DNA of 45,366 nt from TMP-24 sp964600685 (GCA_964600685.1 CAZRKU010000013.1:1-45366); one strand, 5' to 3'; positions 34,792-43,306 are shown, numbered from the stretch's first letter. Notes: a model not told the origin generated them from the sequence alone. A program made the numbers and translations.

Positions 34792-36005
34792 GGTGCGCCT
34801 CGGTTCAGGTTGGGCCAGGGTTCGGCCTGGCCGAAACAGTTCTCGATCGAGATCACGCGGGGTGTGCCCGAGGAAACCCCGGCAATGCCCACCGCGTGCG
34901 CCCGGGTCACGAAGGCCTGCCCGCGGAAACCGAAGATCACGGTGTCGGCCGTGCGCGCCGGGTTGGGGCCGGTGGCGTCGATCATGCCGTAATAATCAAT
35001 GGCCGAAGGCGGCGGGATTTCGACGGACCGCAGGGCGGCGCTGTCGGTCGTCGGCTCCGGCCCGACCAGCGCCTTGACGTCATAGTCCGGGAATACCGGG
35101 TCGATATAAAGCCCGCCGCCGAAACAATAGGCCCGGCCGCCATGCAGATGGCTCACCTCGGTCAGATAGAGAACGGCGGGGCGTTCCGGCAGGTCCTGGA
35201 CCGCATGCAGGGGGGTGGTGCCGTGCAGGCCGTTGCCGGGTTCCACCTGCGTCGCCCCGGCCCCGGCCAGCGCGGCAAGGGTAACGAGCGAGGTCGTGCC
35301 GGGGGCGTTGATTTCAAGATCGGCAAAACCCGCGCGGCGCAGCGCTTCGGCGGTGCGCATCAGGGTGGCAAGGTTCGGGGTATGGCGGATGGTCTGGGTG
35401 ACAGGATCATAAAGCTGGGCCGGAAAGGTGGTGATCCCGGCAAAGCGCGCGCCTTGCAACCCGGCGATGCGACGGGCGGCACTGACCGCGTTTTCGGCGG
35501 CAAATCCGCCCTCATGCCCGCGATAGAAAGTGTCGCCCGCCGTCTGCACGCGGGCGAGGATGGCCTGTTCCCGTCCGGCGGCGCCGGCCGCCTGGGCGAC
35601 CTCCGCAGCCTTGTCGTCGGAAAACACCGTCCAGTAGTCGGGGGCCAGATCGCGCGCGGCCATCCCGGCCTCGCTGCGCGGCACCTGCACCAGATGCCCC
35701 AGATGCCCGATCCTCAGCCCCGCCCGGTGGCAGGCGCGCGCGCAGGCCATGTCGACCGCCACCGCCCGGTCGATGCCTCCGGCCATGACGGCACGGGCAA
35801 ATCCCGACTGGCGGCTGACCTGCTTGGTCATGGCAAAGACCTTCAGGCCCAGCCGGTCGGCCTCGGCCCGGATCAGGCGGGCGTTTTCGGTGACGGCGTC
35901 AAGGTCGATCACATAGGAGTTCGCCGGGATCGCCCCCGCCTGATGCAGCGCTTGCGCGGCGAGGATGAAGGCCGGGTTGCGGCGGCGCAGGACCTCGAGA
36001 AACAT
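34788..36005 (-). CDS. YhfX-family PLP-dependent enzyme (alanine-racemase-like barrel)
   Basis: A 405-residue protein matching E. coli YhfX from its first residues (MFLEVLRRRNPAFILAAQAL...SYVIDLDAVTENARL). The N-terminal barrel belongs to the alanine-racemase/D-threonine-aldolase group; the likely PLP lysine is Lys61 (VFAMTKQ). Conserved blocks GHLVQVPR, NAPGTTSLVTL, EPGNGLHGTTPLH and FGGGLYIDP are intact. The true reaction of YhfX is not established to my knowledge; racemisation or cleavage of an amino acid is expected. ATG at 36005 has a near-perfect AAAGGAGG site. Finding it inside a sugar ABC operon, between permease and ATPase genes, is unusual. Confidence 0.88.
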   Translation of the reverse strand: MFLEVLRRRNPAFILAAQALHQAGAIPANSYVIDLDAVTENARLIRAEADRLGLKVFAMTKQVSRQSGFARAVMAGGIDRAVAVDMACARACHRAGLRIGHLGHLVQVPRSEAGMAARDLAPDYWTVFSDDKAAEVAQAAGAAGREQAILARVQTAGDTFYRGHEGGFAAENAVSAARRIAGLQGARFAGITTFPAQLYDPVTQTIRHTPNLATLMRTAEALRRAGFADLEINAPGTTSLVTLAALAGAGATQVEPGNGLHGTTPLHAVQDLPERPAVLYLTEVSHLHGGRAYCFGGGLYIDPVFPDYDVKALVGPEPTTDSAALRSVEIPPPSAIDYYGMIDATGPNPARTADTVIFGFRGQAFVTRAHAVGIAGVSSGTPRVISIENCFGQAEPWPNLNRGAP

Positions 36006-36018
36006 CGGCGGCCTCCTT

Positions 36019-36966
36019 TCAGCGGTTGGGTTCGCGCAGCGAGACAGCGACCGCGGCAAGCACGATCAGCCCCTTGATGATCATCTGCCAGGACACTGAC
36101 AGGCCCATCAGGATCAGGCCGTTCGACAGCATGCCCATCATCAGCGAACCGACCAGCGCGCCGGGGATGGTGCCGCGCCCGCCGTTCAGCGCCGTGCCGC
36201 CGACGATGACGGCGGCGATCACCGTCATCAGGTCGCTTTCGCCCAGCGTATAACGTGCCGCCTGCAGACGGCCGGCATAGAGCAGCCCCGCCAGCCCGGC
36301 GCAGGCCCCGGACAGGACCAGCACGCCCAGCCTGAGCCGCGCCACCCGGATGCCCGAAACCAGTGCGGCGCGCGGGTTGTCGCCCGTCGCGAGCACATGC
36401 GCGCCAAAGCGGGTCTCGCGAAAGACCAGATGGCCCACCAAAAGCGCGGCCACTGTCCAGAGCATCAGCGACGGCAGACCGAACAGCTTGCCGCCGCCGA
36501 AAAGGGCGATGAACGGCTCGGCGGTGACGGGGATCGACTGCAGGCCCGACAGTTCGCGCGCCGCCCCGGCGACCACGCCCATCGTGGCGAGCGTCACCAG
36601 GAACGACGGCAGCCGCGCATAGGCGACGATCAGGCCGTTCATCAGGCCGACGGTCATGCCGGTGGCCAACCCGGCGAGGACGCCCAGTGGCCAGGGATAG
36701 ACCCGCATGACCATCGCCGCGACGATGGCCGCGAGCGCGACGGCGGCCCCGAAGGAAAGGTCGATCTCGCCCGCTGCCAGGACAAAGACCAGCCCGACCG
36801 CCAGCACCGTCGCCGGAGCCGTCTGCAGGACGATGTTCGTCAGGTTCTGCGCGGTCAGGAAACCCCGGTCCCACAGGACCACGGCGAAGAACAGGAAGAT
36901 CAGCACAAAGCCCGCATAGACGATCAGTCCCTGAAGCGCGGTGCGTGACGGGGGGCGAAGTGGCAT
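36019..36966 (-). CDS. Sugar ABC transporter permease (RbsC/FrcC-like)
   Basis: A 315-residue CUT2-family permease with 8-10 hydrophobic helices. Family landmarks include FLTAQNLTNIVLQTAPATVLAVG, LAAGEIDLSFGAA, TRFGAHVLATGDNPRAALVSGI and IVGGTALNGGRGTIPGALVG. ATG at 36966 is preferred (AGGTGA upstream) over the longer frame to 37020. It is the only permease in the operon and presumably forms a homodimer. The gene begins 116 bases after the first binding-protein gene, with a stem-loop between. Confidence 0.93.
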   Translation of the reverse strand: MPLRPPSRTALQGLIVYAGFVLIFLFFAVVLWDRGFLTAQNLTNIVLQTAPATVLAVGLVFVLAAGEIDLSFGAAVALAAIVAAMVMRVYPWPLGVLAGLATGMTVGLMNGLIVAYARLPSFLVTLATMGVVAGAARELSGLQSIPVTAEPFIALFGGGKLFGLPSLMLWTVAALLVGHLVFRETRFGAHVLATGDNPRAALVSGIRVARLRLGVLVLSGACAGLAGLLYAGRLQAARYTLGESDLMTVIAAVIVGGTALNGGRGTIPGALVGSLMMGMLSNGLILMGLSVSWQMIIKGLIVLAAVAVSLREPNR

Positions 36967-37038
36967 CTTTTCACCTGCGGTTTGGTGTTTCGGGGCAAAG
37001 CAGGGGGTTTGACCCTGCATCAGGTAAAGAAGAGAGAC

Positions 37039-37071
37039 GGGGCCGTCCGGGGGAGTTGTCCGGGCGGCCCC
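37039..37071. promoter_or_regulatory. Intercistronic stem-loop after the binding-protein gene
   Basis: GGGGCCGTCCGG and CCGGGCGGCCCC pair over 12 positions with one imperfect pair around a 9-base loop. It lies 11 bases after the stop of the binding-protein gene and before the permease. Such structures commonly protect the highly expressed binding-protein mRNA and lower downstream expression. No T-run follows, so it is probably an attenuating or stabilising element rather than a full terminator. Confidence 0.5.
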
Positions 37072-37081
37072 CCGGCCCTGT

Positions 37082-38146
37082 TCACTTCAGCGCATCAAGC
37101 ACGGATTGCGGCGGGTCGGTGTTCAGCGAGGCGCGCCATCCGTCAGCAAGGTTTTCCTTGCGCACGATCCCGGCGCCGACGACCAGCAGCGGGTCCACCG
37201 GACGATCAAGCAACGCCACGGCGGCGGCTCTGGCTGCAGCAACACCAATCCCGTAGGCCTCGTCCGCAATCAGCGCGGCCACCGGACCACCCTTGGCCAT
37301 GTCGAGGGCCGCCGGTTCGTTCAGGTCGATGCTGACGATCTTCACGTCTTCGCGTCCAAGCTGGCGCAGCACGGCCAGCACCCCCAGCGCGGGTTCGGTC
37401 CAGGGCACATAGATCCCGGTGATTTCGGGGTTCTGGGTCAGCATCCCCGAGGCGATATCCTCGATCCGCGCCGGATCGGCCATACCGGCCTCGGCAACGA
37501 TCTCCAGCCCCGGGAAGCGGTTCGTCACATTCCAGACGAAAGCCTGATCGCGCTGGTTGGTGACCTGAAAGTTGGCGTCATGGAAGATGTAACCAATCTT
37601 TCCCGTGCCCCCGAGCGCCTCGTTCATCGCCTCGGCCGTGCGGGCGCCGATCACCGCGCGGTCCGAGGTGACCGTGGTCACGAAATCCTGGCCCTGCGTC
37701 AGGCCCGCTGCGGCATTGTCGATGAAGACAAGGCGCGTGCCTGCCGCCGCCACCTTGCCATAAGTGGCCTTCCCGGCCTCTGAATCCACCGGCAGCGAGA
37801 TCATGATCGACGGGTTCAGCGCCAGCACGGTTTCAACATCGGCCGTCTGGCGGGCCGCGTCGAAACCGGCGTTGGTTTCGGCCACGACCTTGATCCCCAG
37901 CCGGGCAAACTCGTCCTGCGCGCCGCGTGAAACGGCGGAAGACCAGTCGTAAAGCTCGTGCCAGGTGAAGGCGGCCGTGAAGCCGCCCTCCTTCAGTTTC
38001 GCGACATCCTCGTCGCCAAGAACCAGCGAGGCTGCCGGGGTCGCCGCTTCGCCGTTCGGGCCGCTGGTCACCGGCTCCTGGGCAAAGGCTGCCAGAGGCA
38101 ACACCAGACCAAGGGCGAACAGAATGTTTCGGGCAAGGTTTGTCAT
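37082..38146 (-). CDS. Sugar ABC substrate-binding protein, copy 1
   Basis: A 354-residue periplasmic binding protein of the ribose/galactose (type I) family, signal peptide cleaved near AFA|QE (residue 22). It contains the RbsB-like repeats FARLGIKVVAETNAGFDAARQTADVETVLALNPSIMISLPVD and YIFHDANFQVTNQRDQAF. It is clearly paralogous to the protein encoded just upstream (shared EFxRLGI-VVA-T-AGFD-A-Q-ADVET-LAL-P-I--SLP-D), so the pair arose by tandem duplication. Both use similar C-termini (PPQSVLDALK and APQSVLDALN). The ligand is unknown. Confidence 0.9.
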   Translation of the reverse strand: MTNLARNILFALGLVLPLAAFAQEPVTSGPNGEAATPAASLVLGDEDVAKLKEGGFTAAFTWHELYDWSSAVSRGAQDEFARLGIKVVAETNAGFDAARQTADVETVLALNPSIMISLPVDSEAGKATYGKVAAAGTRLVFIDNAAAGLTQGQDFVTTVTSDRAVIGARTAEAMNEALGGTGKIGYIFHDANFQVTNQRDQAFVWNVTNRFPGLEIVAEAGMADPARIEDIASGMLTQNPEITGIYVPWTEPALGVLAVLRQLGREDVKIVSIDLNEPAALDMAKGGPVAALIADEAYGIGVAAARAAAVALLDRPVDPLLVVGAGIVRKENLADGWRASLNTDPPQSVLDALK

Positions 38147-38174
38147 CTGTGTCTCTCCTCCTGCGATCAGGTTG

Positions 38175-39236
38175 CTAGTTCAGCGCGTCGAGCACGGATT
38201 GCGGCGCGTCCTTGCGGAGCGATTTCTGCCAGCCCTCGGCGACGTTGGCCTTGGTCACGCTCAGCGCCGGGGCGACGATGAAGGGCGGGTTCTCCACGCC
38301 CAGGACCGCGCGGGCGCCGACGGCGGCCATGGCGCGGCCCAGCTCATAAGCCTCGTCCGCGACGATCCCGGCAACGTTGCCGCCCTTGACCATGTCGAGC
38401 GCGATGGGTTCCGACAGGTCCAGCGTGACGATCTTCGTCGTGGTGTTGCCATTGGCGCGCAGGGCGGCAAGCACCCCTTCGGCCGGGCCGGCCCAGGTCA
38501 CGTAGATGCCACCCAGATCGGGGTTCTGCAAGAGCATCGCGTTGGCGATCTCCTCGGCGCGGGCCGGGTCGCTGATCCCGGCTTCGGCCACGATCTGCAT
38601 GTCGGGATAGTCCTTCTCGATCGTCGTCTTGAAGGCATTGTCGCGCTGGTTGGTCACATAATAGGCCGCGTCATGGAAGATCCAGCCGACCTTGCCCTTG
38701 CCGCCCATCGAAGCGGCCAGAACATCGGCGGCCTGCTTGCCCATCTGGAAGAGATCGTCGGTCACGATGGCGCCGTAGTCGGCCGGATGGGCGTAGCCCT
38801 GCGGCAGGTTCGACAGGAAGACGAGTTTCGCCCCCGCCGCGCTGGCCTTCCTGAAGGCCGCCGCCGATGCGACCGGGTCGAGCGGCAGCGACAAGATGAT
38901 GTCGGGCTCAAGCGCCAGCGTGGTTTCCACGTCGGCCATCTGCTTGGCGCTGTCGAACCCCGCCGAGGTCGTCGCAACGACCTCGATGCCGAGGCGCGTG
39001 AATTCGTCGGTTGCGCCCGCCGTGACGGCGTTGACGAAATCGGCCTGGTCATGCCAGAGCAGCGCGGCCTTCAGGCCCTTGCCCTGCAGGTCGGCGGCTT
39101 GCGCATCGCTGACCGTGATCTCCGCCGAAAGGGTGGCGGCTTCGCCCGACGGGCCGACCGTCTGCGCCGCTGCCGGAAGCCCGAGCAGCGCGAGGACGCA
39201 AAGCGAGGCGAGCAGGTTTCGTGTGGTTCTGGTCAT
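38175..39236 (-). CDS. Sugar ABC substrate-binding protein, copy 2
   Basis: A 353-residue periplasmic binding protein, signal peptide cleaved near AAA|QT (residue 24). It is the upstream member of a tandem pair; it shares the overall pattern with copy 1 but differs at many positions likely to face the ligand (for example LLWHDQADFVNAV against FTWHELYDWSSAV). The two may recognise different or related ligands and share the single permease and ATPase. GGGGAGAAG ribosome site. It lies 25 bases after the M20 peptidase gene. Confidence 0.9.
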   Translation of the reverse strand: MTRTTRNLLASLCVLALLGLPAAAQTVGPSGEAATLSAEITVSDAQAADLQGKGLKAALLWHDQADFVNAVTAGATDEFTRLGIEVVATTSAGFDSAKQMADVETTLALEPDIILSLPLDPVASAAAFRKASAAGAKLVFLSNLPQGYAHPADYGAIVTDDLFQMGKQAADVLAASMGGKGKVGWIFHDAAYYVTNQRDNAFKTTIEKDYPDMQIVAEAGISDPARAEEIANAMLLQNPDLGGIYVTWAGPAEGVLAALRANGNTTTKIVTLDLSEPIALDMVKGGNVAGIVADEAYELGRAMAAVGARAVLGVENPPFIVAPALSVTKANVAEGWQKSLRKDAPQSVLDALN

Positions 39237-39261
39237 TTTCTTCTCCCCTGTTGTTGGCCAG

Positions 39262-40518
39262 TCAGTCCGTGACCTGGCCGCAGACCGTTGCGATGAAGGC
39301 CGCGAAGGCGAGGATGCCGTCGTGGTATTGGGCGAGTTGGACCCGCTCGTGGTTGGTGTGGCAGATCGAGATATCGCCCGGCGCGCAATAGACGGTCGGG
39401 CAGCCGATCCCCTCGGTCAGGAAGGGCATTTCCGACCAGAAAGGCGCGCCCTCGATCCCGCCCGCGCCGGGGCGGACGGCCGCAAGGCAGGCGGCGAGGC
39501 CGGTCACGAGCGGATGGTCGGGTGCGATGCCGGTGGGCGATCCACCCTTCGGATGGTCGCGGCCCGCGGGGAAGGTGATGTCCACACCGATGCCGTCCGG
39601 TGTCGCGCCGCGCACCAGGGCCTCCAGTTCGGCGGTCGCGCGATCAAGGCTGTCGCCGGGCAACAGCTTGCCGATCAGCGCGAACCGGCATTCGCCCGGC
39701 ACGGCGATCAGCCCCCCGGCGGTCAGACCGGTGACCAGGGTGAAGGCACGGCCGAGCAGCGGATGTTCCGCCCGCGCGGCGATCTCGTCGGAATGCGTCC
39801 AGATCGCCGCCAGAACCTGATGGGCGGCCTTCAGCGCATCGCGGCCAAGGTCCGGGCGGCCGAAATAGGCCGACTGCCCGGTCAGGACCACCTCGGCGAT
39901 GTAGAAGCCGATCTGCACCGGCAGCACCTGAAGCCGCGTGGGTTCGACATAGACGGCGAGATCGGGCCGGGGGGTCCGCCCCGCCAGGACCGACTGCGCC
40001 CAGTGGCGCACCCCGGCGCTGATGCCCGTGCCTGCCTCGCCGCTTTCCTCGTCGCCGACGAAGGCGTAGGAGACCTGTCCGGCAAGCCTGACCCCGGCCC
40101 GGTCCAGAAGATCGAGCGCGGCGAGGGACGTGCAGATCCCCGCCTTCAGATCGGCCGCGCCCCGCCCCCACAGTTCGCCGTCGATGATCGCCGCACCGAA
40201 GGGATCCTCTTGCGGCTGGCCCGCCCAGTGATCGGCCCAGTCGCGGGGCGCGACAACGTCGGTGTGCCCGATGAACAGCAGGTCCGGGCCGGACCCGGTG
40301 CCTGCGCGGCGGCCGGTGATGTTCGGCCGTCCCGGCAGGAAATCATCGACCTTGGGATCAAGGCCAAGGCGGGTCATTTCCTGCGCCAGCACCGTGACCA
40401 TCCGCGCCTCGTCGCCGGTGACGGAGGCCGCCTGCACCGACCGGACCAGAAGATCGGTCGCCGCCGCCGGGTCGAAGGACTTTCGCAGGCGCATCAGAAG
40501 GGGGGCAAGGTCGGTCAT
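39262..40518 (-). CDS. M20-family metallo-deacylase (ArgE/DapE-like)
   Basis: A 418-residue M20 peptidase-family enzyme of the acetylornithine deacetylase/succinyl-DAP desuccinylase group. Zinc-site residues are visible: His85 and Asp87 (GHTDVV), Asp123 (GRGAADLKAG), the catalytic Glu157 with zinc ligand Glu158 (FVGDEESG), and the late His in ICHTNHERV. A dimerisation domain is inserted after the first half. It would remove an acyl group or cleave a small peptide-like bond from the imported compound in the cytoplasm. Its ATG overlaps the ROK regulator stop as ATGA. Confidence 0.88.
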   Translation of the reverse strand: MTDLAPLLMRLRKSFDPAAATDLLVRSVQAASVTGDEARMVTVLAQEMTRLGLDPKVDDFLPGRPNITGRRAGTGSGPDLLFIGHTDVVAPRDWADHWAGQPQEDPFGAAIIDGELWGRGAADLKAGICTSLAALDLLDRAGVRLAGQVSYAFVGDEESGEAGTGISAGVRHWAQSVLAGRTPRPDLAVYVEPTRLQVLPVQIGFYIAEVVLTGQSAYFGRPDLGRDALKAAHQVLAAIWTHSDEIAARAEHPLLGRAFTLVTGLTAGGLIAVPGECRFALIGKLLPGDSLDRATAELEALVRGATPDGIGVDITFPAGRDHPKGGSPTGIAPDHPLVTGLAACLAAVRPGAGGIEGAPFWSEMPFLTEGIGCPTVYCAPGDISICHTNHERVQLAQYHDGILAFAAFIATVCGQVTD

Positions 40519-41735
40519 TGCGCGACACTCCGCACAAGACCCGGCTTCGGCAGGGGCAGCGTGACGATGGCGCCCGGCGCAGACTGGGCGAAAAGCGCGG
40601 TATGAAGTTCGGTCAGGCCGATGGCGACCGCGCCGCTCAGCGCCGCGTGATTGCCAAGGCGGCTCGGCTCGATCCTGAGCGGGAAGGGGAAACAGCGGGC
40701 CAGTTCGGCCTTGGTCGCGGCGACGATCTCGGGCCGTGCGCCGATCGATCCGCCAAGGATGACCAGTTCCGGCGCGATGATCGCCCCGAGCGAGGCGATG
40801 GCCCGCGCCAGCTGCCGCGCAACCCCGGCCAGCACTTCCCCGGCGGCGGCGTCGCCTTCGGCGGCAGCGGCAAAGATCTCCGGCACTTCAAGCGCCTTGC
40901 CTGTGGCCGCCAGATAGGCCGCCTTCATTCCCTTGGTCGCCGTCGCCCGCTCAAACGCCCCGACCCGCAGCGATTCCGGCTCGAACGGATCGGCGCCCAA
41001 GGGCAGGTAGCCCAACTCCCCCGCCGCGCCGGTCGCGCCCCGAAGCAATGCGCCGTTCACGATCAGCCCGGCGCCGATGCCGGTGCCGAGCGCGATGAAG
41101 ACCAGATGGTCCACGCCTTGTCCGACACCCAGCCACTGCTCGCCCAGCACGGCCAGGTTGACGTCGTTTTCCAGCATGACCGCGGTGCCCACCGCCTCGG
41201 CCACCGCGCTGCGGAAGTCGATCGCGTCGATGCCCCCGATGTTGGGCGCGTGCAGGATGCGGCCCGTCGCCTGATCCGGCACGCCGGGGCAGCCGACCAC
41301 GGTCTGGCGCACCCGCGCCATGTCGATGCCTGCCGCCGCGGCCGCCTGCCGCACCATCGCCCCGATCTGGCCCGCCACGATCAGGCCGCCTTCGGGCCGG
41401 GTCGGCTGCACCGTCTCGTGGATCACCGTGCCCACGAGATCGACGATCGCCACCCTGAGCTTCGTGCCGCCAAGATCGACGGCGGCCATGAAGGCGCTTT
41501 GTGGAACCAGCTCGTAGGTGGTGGCGCTGCGCCCGACATGGCCCGAGGTCCGCCCGGTTTCCCGGACCCAGCCGTCCGTCTCCAGGATGCGGACCAGTTC
41601 CGACACGGTCTGCTTCGACAGCCCGGTCTGCTTGGCGATCGACGCACGCGAAATCGGACCGGAATGGATGATGGCCTGCATCGCCAGACAGAGTGACACC
41701 TGACGCGAGAAACCGTGCTGGGGGGCCTGCTCCAT
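40515..41735 (-). CDS. ROK-family transcriptional repressor (NagC/XylR type)
   Basis: A 406-residue regulator with an N-terminal winged helix-turn-helix (SRASIAKQTGLSKQTVSELVRILETDGW) and a C-terminal ROK sugar-kinase-like domain (AAVDLGGTKLRVAIVDL, ENDVNLAVLGEQW, IALGTGIGAGLIVNG). The usual zinc motif CxCGxxGCxE of ROK proteins is missing: the stretch after GELGYLPLG has no Cys. ATG at 41735 is preferred (AGGAA upstream) over ATG at 41759, because the latter lies inside the palindromic operator. It is the first gene of the operon and probably represses it until the imported sugar binds. Confidence 0.9.
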   Translation of the reverse strand: MEQAPQHGFSRQVSLCLAMQAIIHSGPISRASIAKQTGLSKQTVSELVRILETDGWVRETGRTSGHVGRSATTYELVPQSAFMAAVDLGGTKLRVAIVDLVGTVIHETVQPTRPEGGLIVAGQIGAMVRQAAAAAGIDMARVRQTVVGCPGVPDQATGRILHAPNIGGIDAIDFRSAVAEAVGTAVMLENDVNLAVLGEQWLGVGQGVDHLVFIALGTGIGAGLIVNGALLRGATGAAGELGYLPLGADPFEPESLRVGAFERATATKGMKAAYLAATGKALEVPEIFAAAAEGDAAAGEVLAGVARQLARAIASLGAIIAPELVILGGSIGARPEIVAATKAELARCFPFPLRIEPSRLGNHAALSGAVAIGLTELHTALFAQSAPGAIVTLPLPKPGLVRSVAQ

Positions 41736-41744
41736 GACGTTCCT

Positions 41745-41793
41745 ATTAATTCGTTCCATTGACGAACTAATGACGATCTCGCGATTCGGTCAA
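41745..41793 (-). promoter_or_regulatory. Operator overlapping the promoter of the ROK operon
   Basis: ATTAATTCGT-N7-ACGAACTAAT (41745-41771) is an inverted repeat with 9 of 10 arm pairs matching, just before the ROK start. It resembles NagC/Mlc/XylR sites in its A/T-rich ends. On the minus strand a -35-like TTGACC lies at 41788-41793, and 17 bases downstream the -10 region would fall within the operator arm. Repressor binding there would block the promoter. The operator is convincing; the -10 is weak. Confidence 0.6.
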
Positions 41794-41846
41794 GCCTTTC
41801 CGTCATGCATCCCGCGGGAAACGGGCGGCCCCGCTGCCCGCCGTCC

Positions 41847-43124
41847 TCAGAACCGCTGGGTCAGCGACAGCCCCTGGTCGATCTTCCCGTAGTCATGGAA
41901 GGGGATGTTGGACCTTGCGTCCTTGTAGGTGATCGACAGTTCCGGCACGAACGGCCCGATCCTGAGCTTGCCATGGCGCAGCGTGATCCCGGCTGTCGTC
42001 TCCTTGTCGACGCGCGGCACGCCGAAGGCGGGATAGGGCCCGTCATAGCGGTCCTCGCTGTAGCCTACGTTGAACCCGGTGATCAGCCCGCCCTCCCAGG
42101 CCTTCTCGACCCCGAGGGTCAGGCCGAGGCTCTGGTGATCCAGATGCGCCAGCCCGGTCTTTTCCACCTCGAACGGCAGCGACGCCGACAGGGTCAGGTC
42201 CGGCGCCACGATCCAGGTCGCGGACAGGGCCCCGCTCAAGAGGGTGCCGTCGAGATAGGTCAGGTCGTCATGGTCCTGCCGCCACCAGGTGGCGCTCGCG
42301 CCAAGAACAACGTCGGGCCGCAGCCGGTATTGATAACTGCCGCCCAGCCCGATGCGGGTGCGGTAGGGGGTATCGTTCTTCCACATCCGGTCCACGACCG
42401 GCCCGAAGGTCAGCCGGTGCCGCGGCCCGACCGTCCCGAAGTCGAGCCTGAGCGCCGCCACCGTCTCGTCGGCCACCGCATCCTTGTTGTAGCGGCGCAC
42501 GTCGAGGCTGCCGGACAGGGTTGCGTTCCAATCCTCCGACAGGGTCCAGCGGTTCCAGCCGGTGATCCCGAAACTCAGCCCCACCGCGCGGGTGGCGCGC
42601 GACGACGGGTCGGGCGTGAAGGGCAGGCCGCCGATGATGACCGTCTCGGCATCGGTTCCGCCATTGGCGTTGGTCGATGGCAAAAGCCCGAAGCGCGTCG
42701 AAAACCCGCGCGGCTTGCCCGCGGACTGGCTGGCGATGAACCCCTGCAGCGCGGCGCGCAGGGCCGGATCGCGGGAGGAGGCGAGCAGCGTCTCGGCATG
42801 GTAAAGCGCCCCCTGGGTCTGCCCGGTCCGGGCCAGCAGGATCGCCAGTTCCCGGCGCGCCGGTTCAAACCCAGGTTCGCGATCCAGGATCGCCCGCAGC
42901 GCCTCGGTCGCCCGGTCGATCTGCCCTTCGCGCATCAGGATCAGCGCCTCGAGGAAGGCAAGGTGCAGGCCGGCGTCGGGCCGGCCGCCGACCAGTCTGG
43001 TCAGCGCCGTGCGCGCCGCCGGGTAATTCCCGGCCCGCAGAAGGTCGAGGTGGCTTTGCGCCCCTGCCGCGCCGGTGAAAAGCCCAAGCGCGACAATGGC
43101 CGCCAGAAGCGGGGTGCGGAACAT
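41847..43124 (-). CDS. Slam-type surface lipoprotein assembly modifier (DUF560)
   Basis: A 425-residue outer-membrane protein. After a signal peptide (cleaved near AGAQ, about residue 22) it has a TPR-like helical domain (roughly 25-150: LLRAGNYPAARTALTRLV, GQIDRATEALRAILDREPGF) and then a beta-barrel ending in the C-terminal Phe (LSLTQRF). This two-part layout is the Slam family, which moves specific lipoproteins to the cell surface. The gene immediately upstream encodes a TbpB-like lipoprotein, the expected client. ATG at 43124 has GGGAGGA six bases upstream; the frame is open to 43208 but the extra residues are not signal-like. Confidence 0.87.
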   Translation of the reverse strand: MFRTPLLAAIVALGLFTGAAGAQSHLDLLRAGNYPAARTALTRLVGGRPDAGLHLAFLEALILMREGQIDRATEALRAILDREPGFEPARRELAILLARTGQTQGALYHAETLLASSRDPALRAALQGFIASQSAGKPRGFSTRFGLLPSTNANGGTDAETVIIGGLPFTPDPSSRATRAVGLSFGITGWNRWTLSEDWNATLSGSLDVRRYNKDAVADETVAALRLDFGTVGPRHRLTFGPVVDRMWKNDTPYRTRIGLGGSYQYRLRPDVVLGASATWWRQDHDDLTYLDGTLLSGALSATWIVAPDLTLSASLPFEVEKTGLAHLDHQSLGLTLGVEKAWEGGLITGFNVGYSEDRYDGPYPAFGVPRVDKETTAGITLRHGKLRIGPFVPELSITYKDARSNIPFHDYGKIDQGLSLTQRF

Positions 43125-43202
43125 GATCAATCCTCCCAAGCAGGGACCGGCCATGGGCCGACCCGGATTTCCGGGCCATCGGCGACGCCCCGGTTCCTCC
43201 TC

Positions 43203-43271
43203 ACCCAAGCTTTGCGGGGTCAGGCGCCCCTCGTCTGAAGTGCGCGGGCGCAGCTTGGGTTGCGCCCGCGC
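43203..43271 (-). promoter_or_regulatory. Strong hairpin with possible pseudoknot between lipoprotein and Slam genes
   Basis: GCGCGGGCGCA (43242-43252) and TGCGCCCGCGC (43261-43271) form a perfect 11-pair stem with an 8-base loop, 35 bases after the lipoprotein stop. The entire loop (plus-strand GCTTGGGT, 43253-43260) is complementary to ACCCAAGC at 43203-43210, further along the minus-strand transcript, so an H-type pseudoknot is possible. No T-run. It could terminate part of the transcripts or set the ratio of lipoprotein to Slam. Confidence 0.55.
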
Positions 43272-43306
43272 CGGAACCTAAAACCGGTCGGCAGTAATGT
43301 CCGGCC

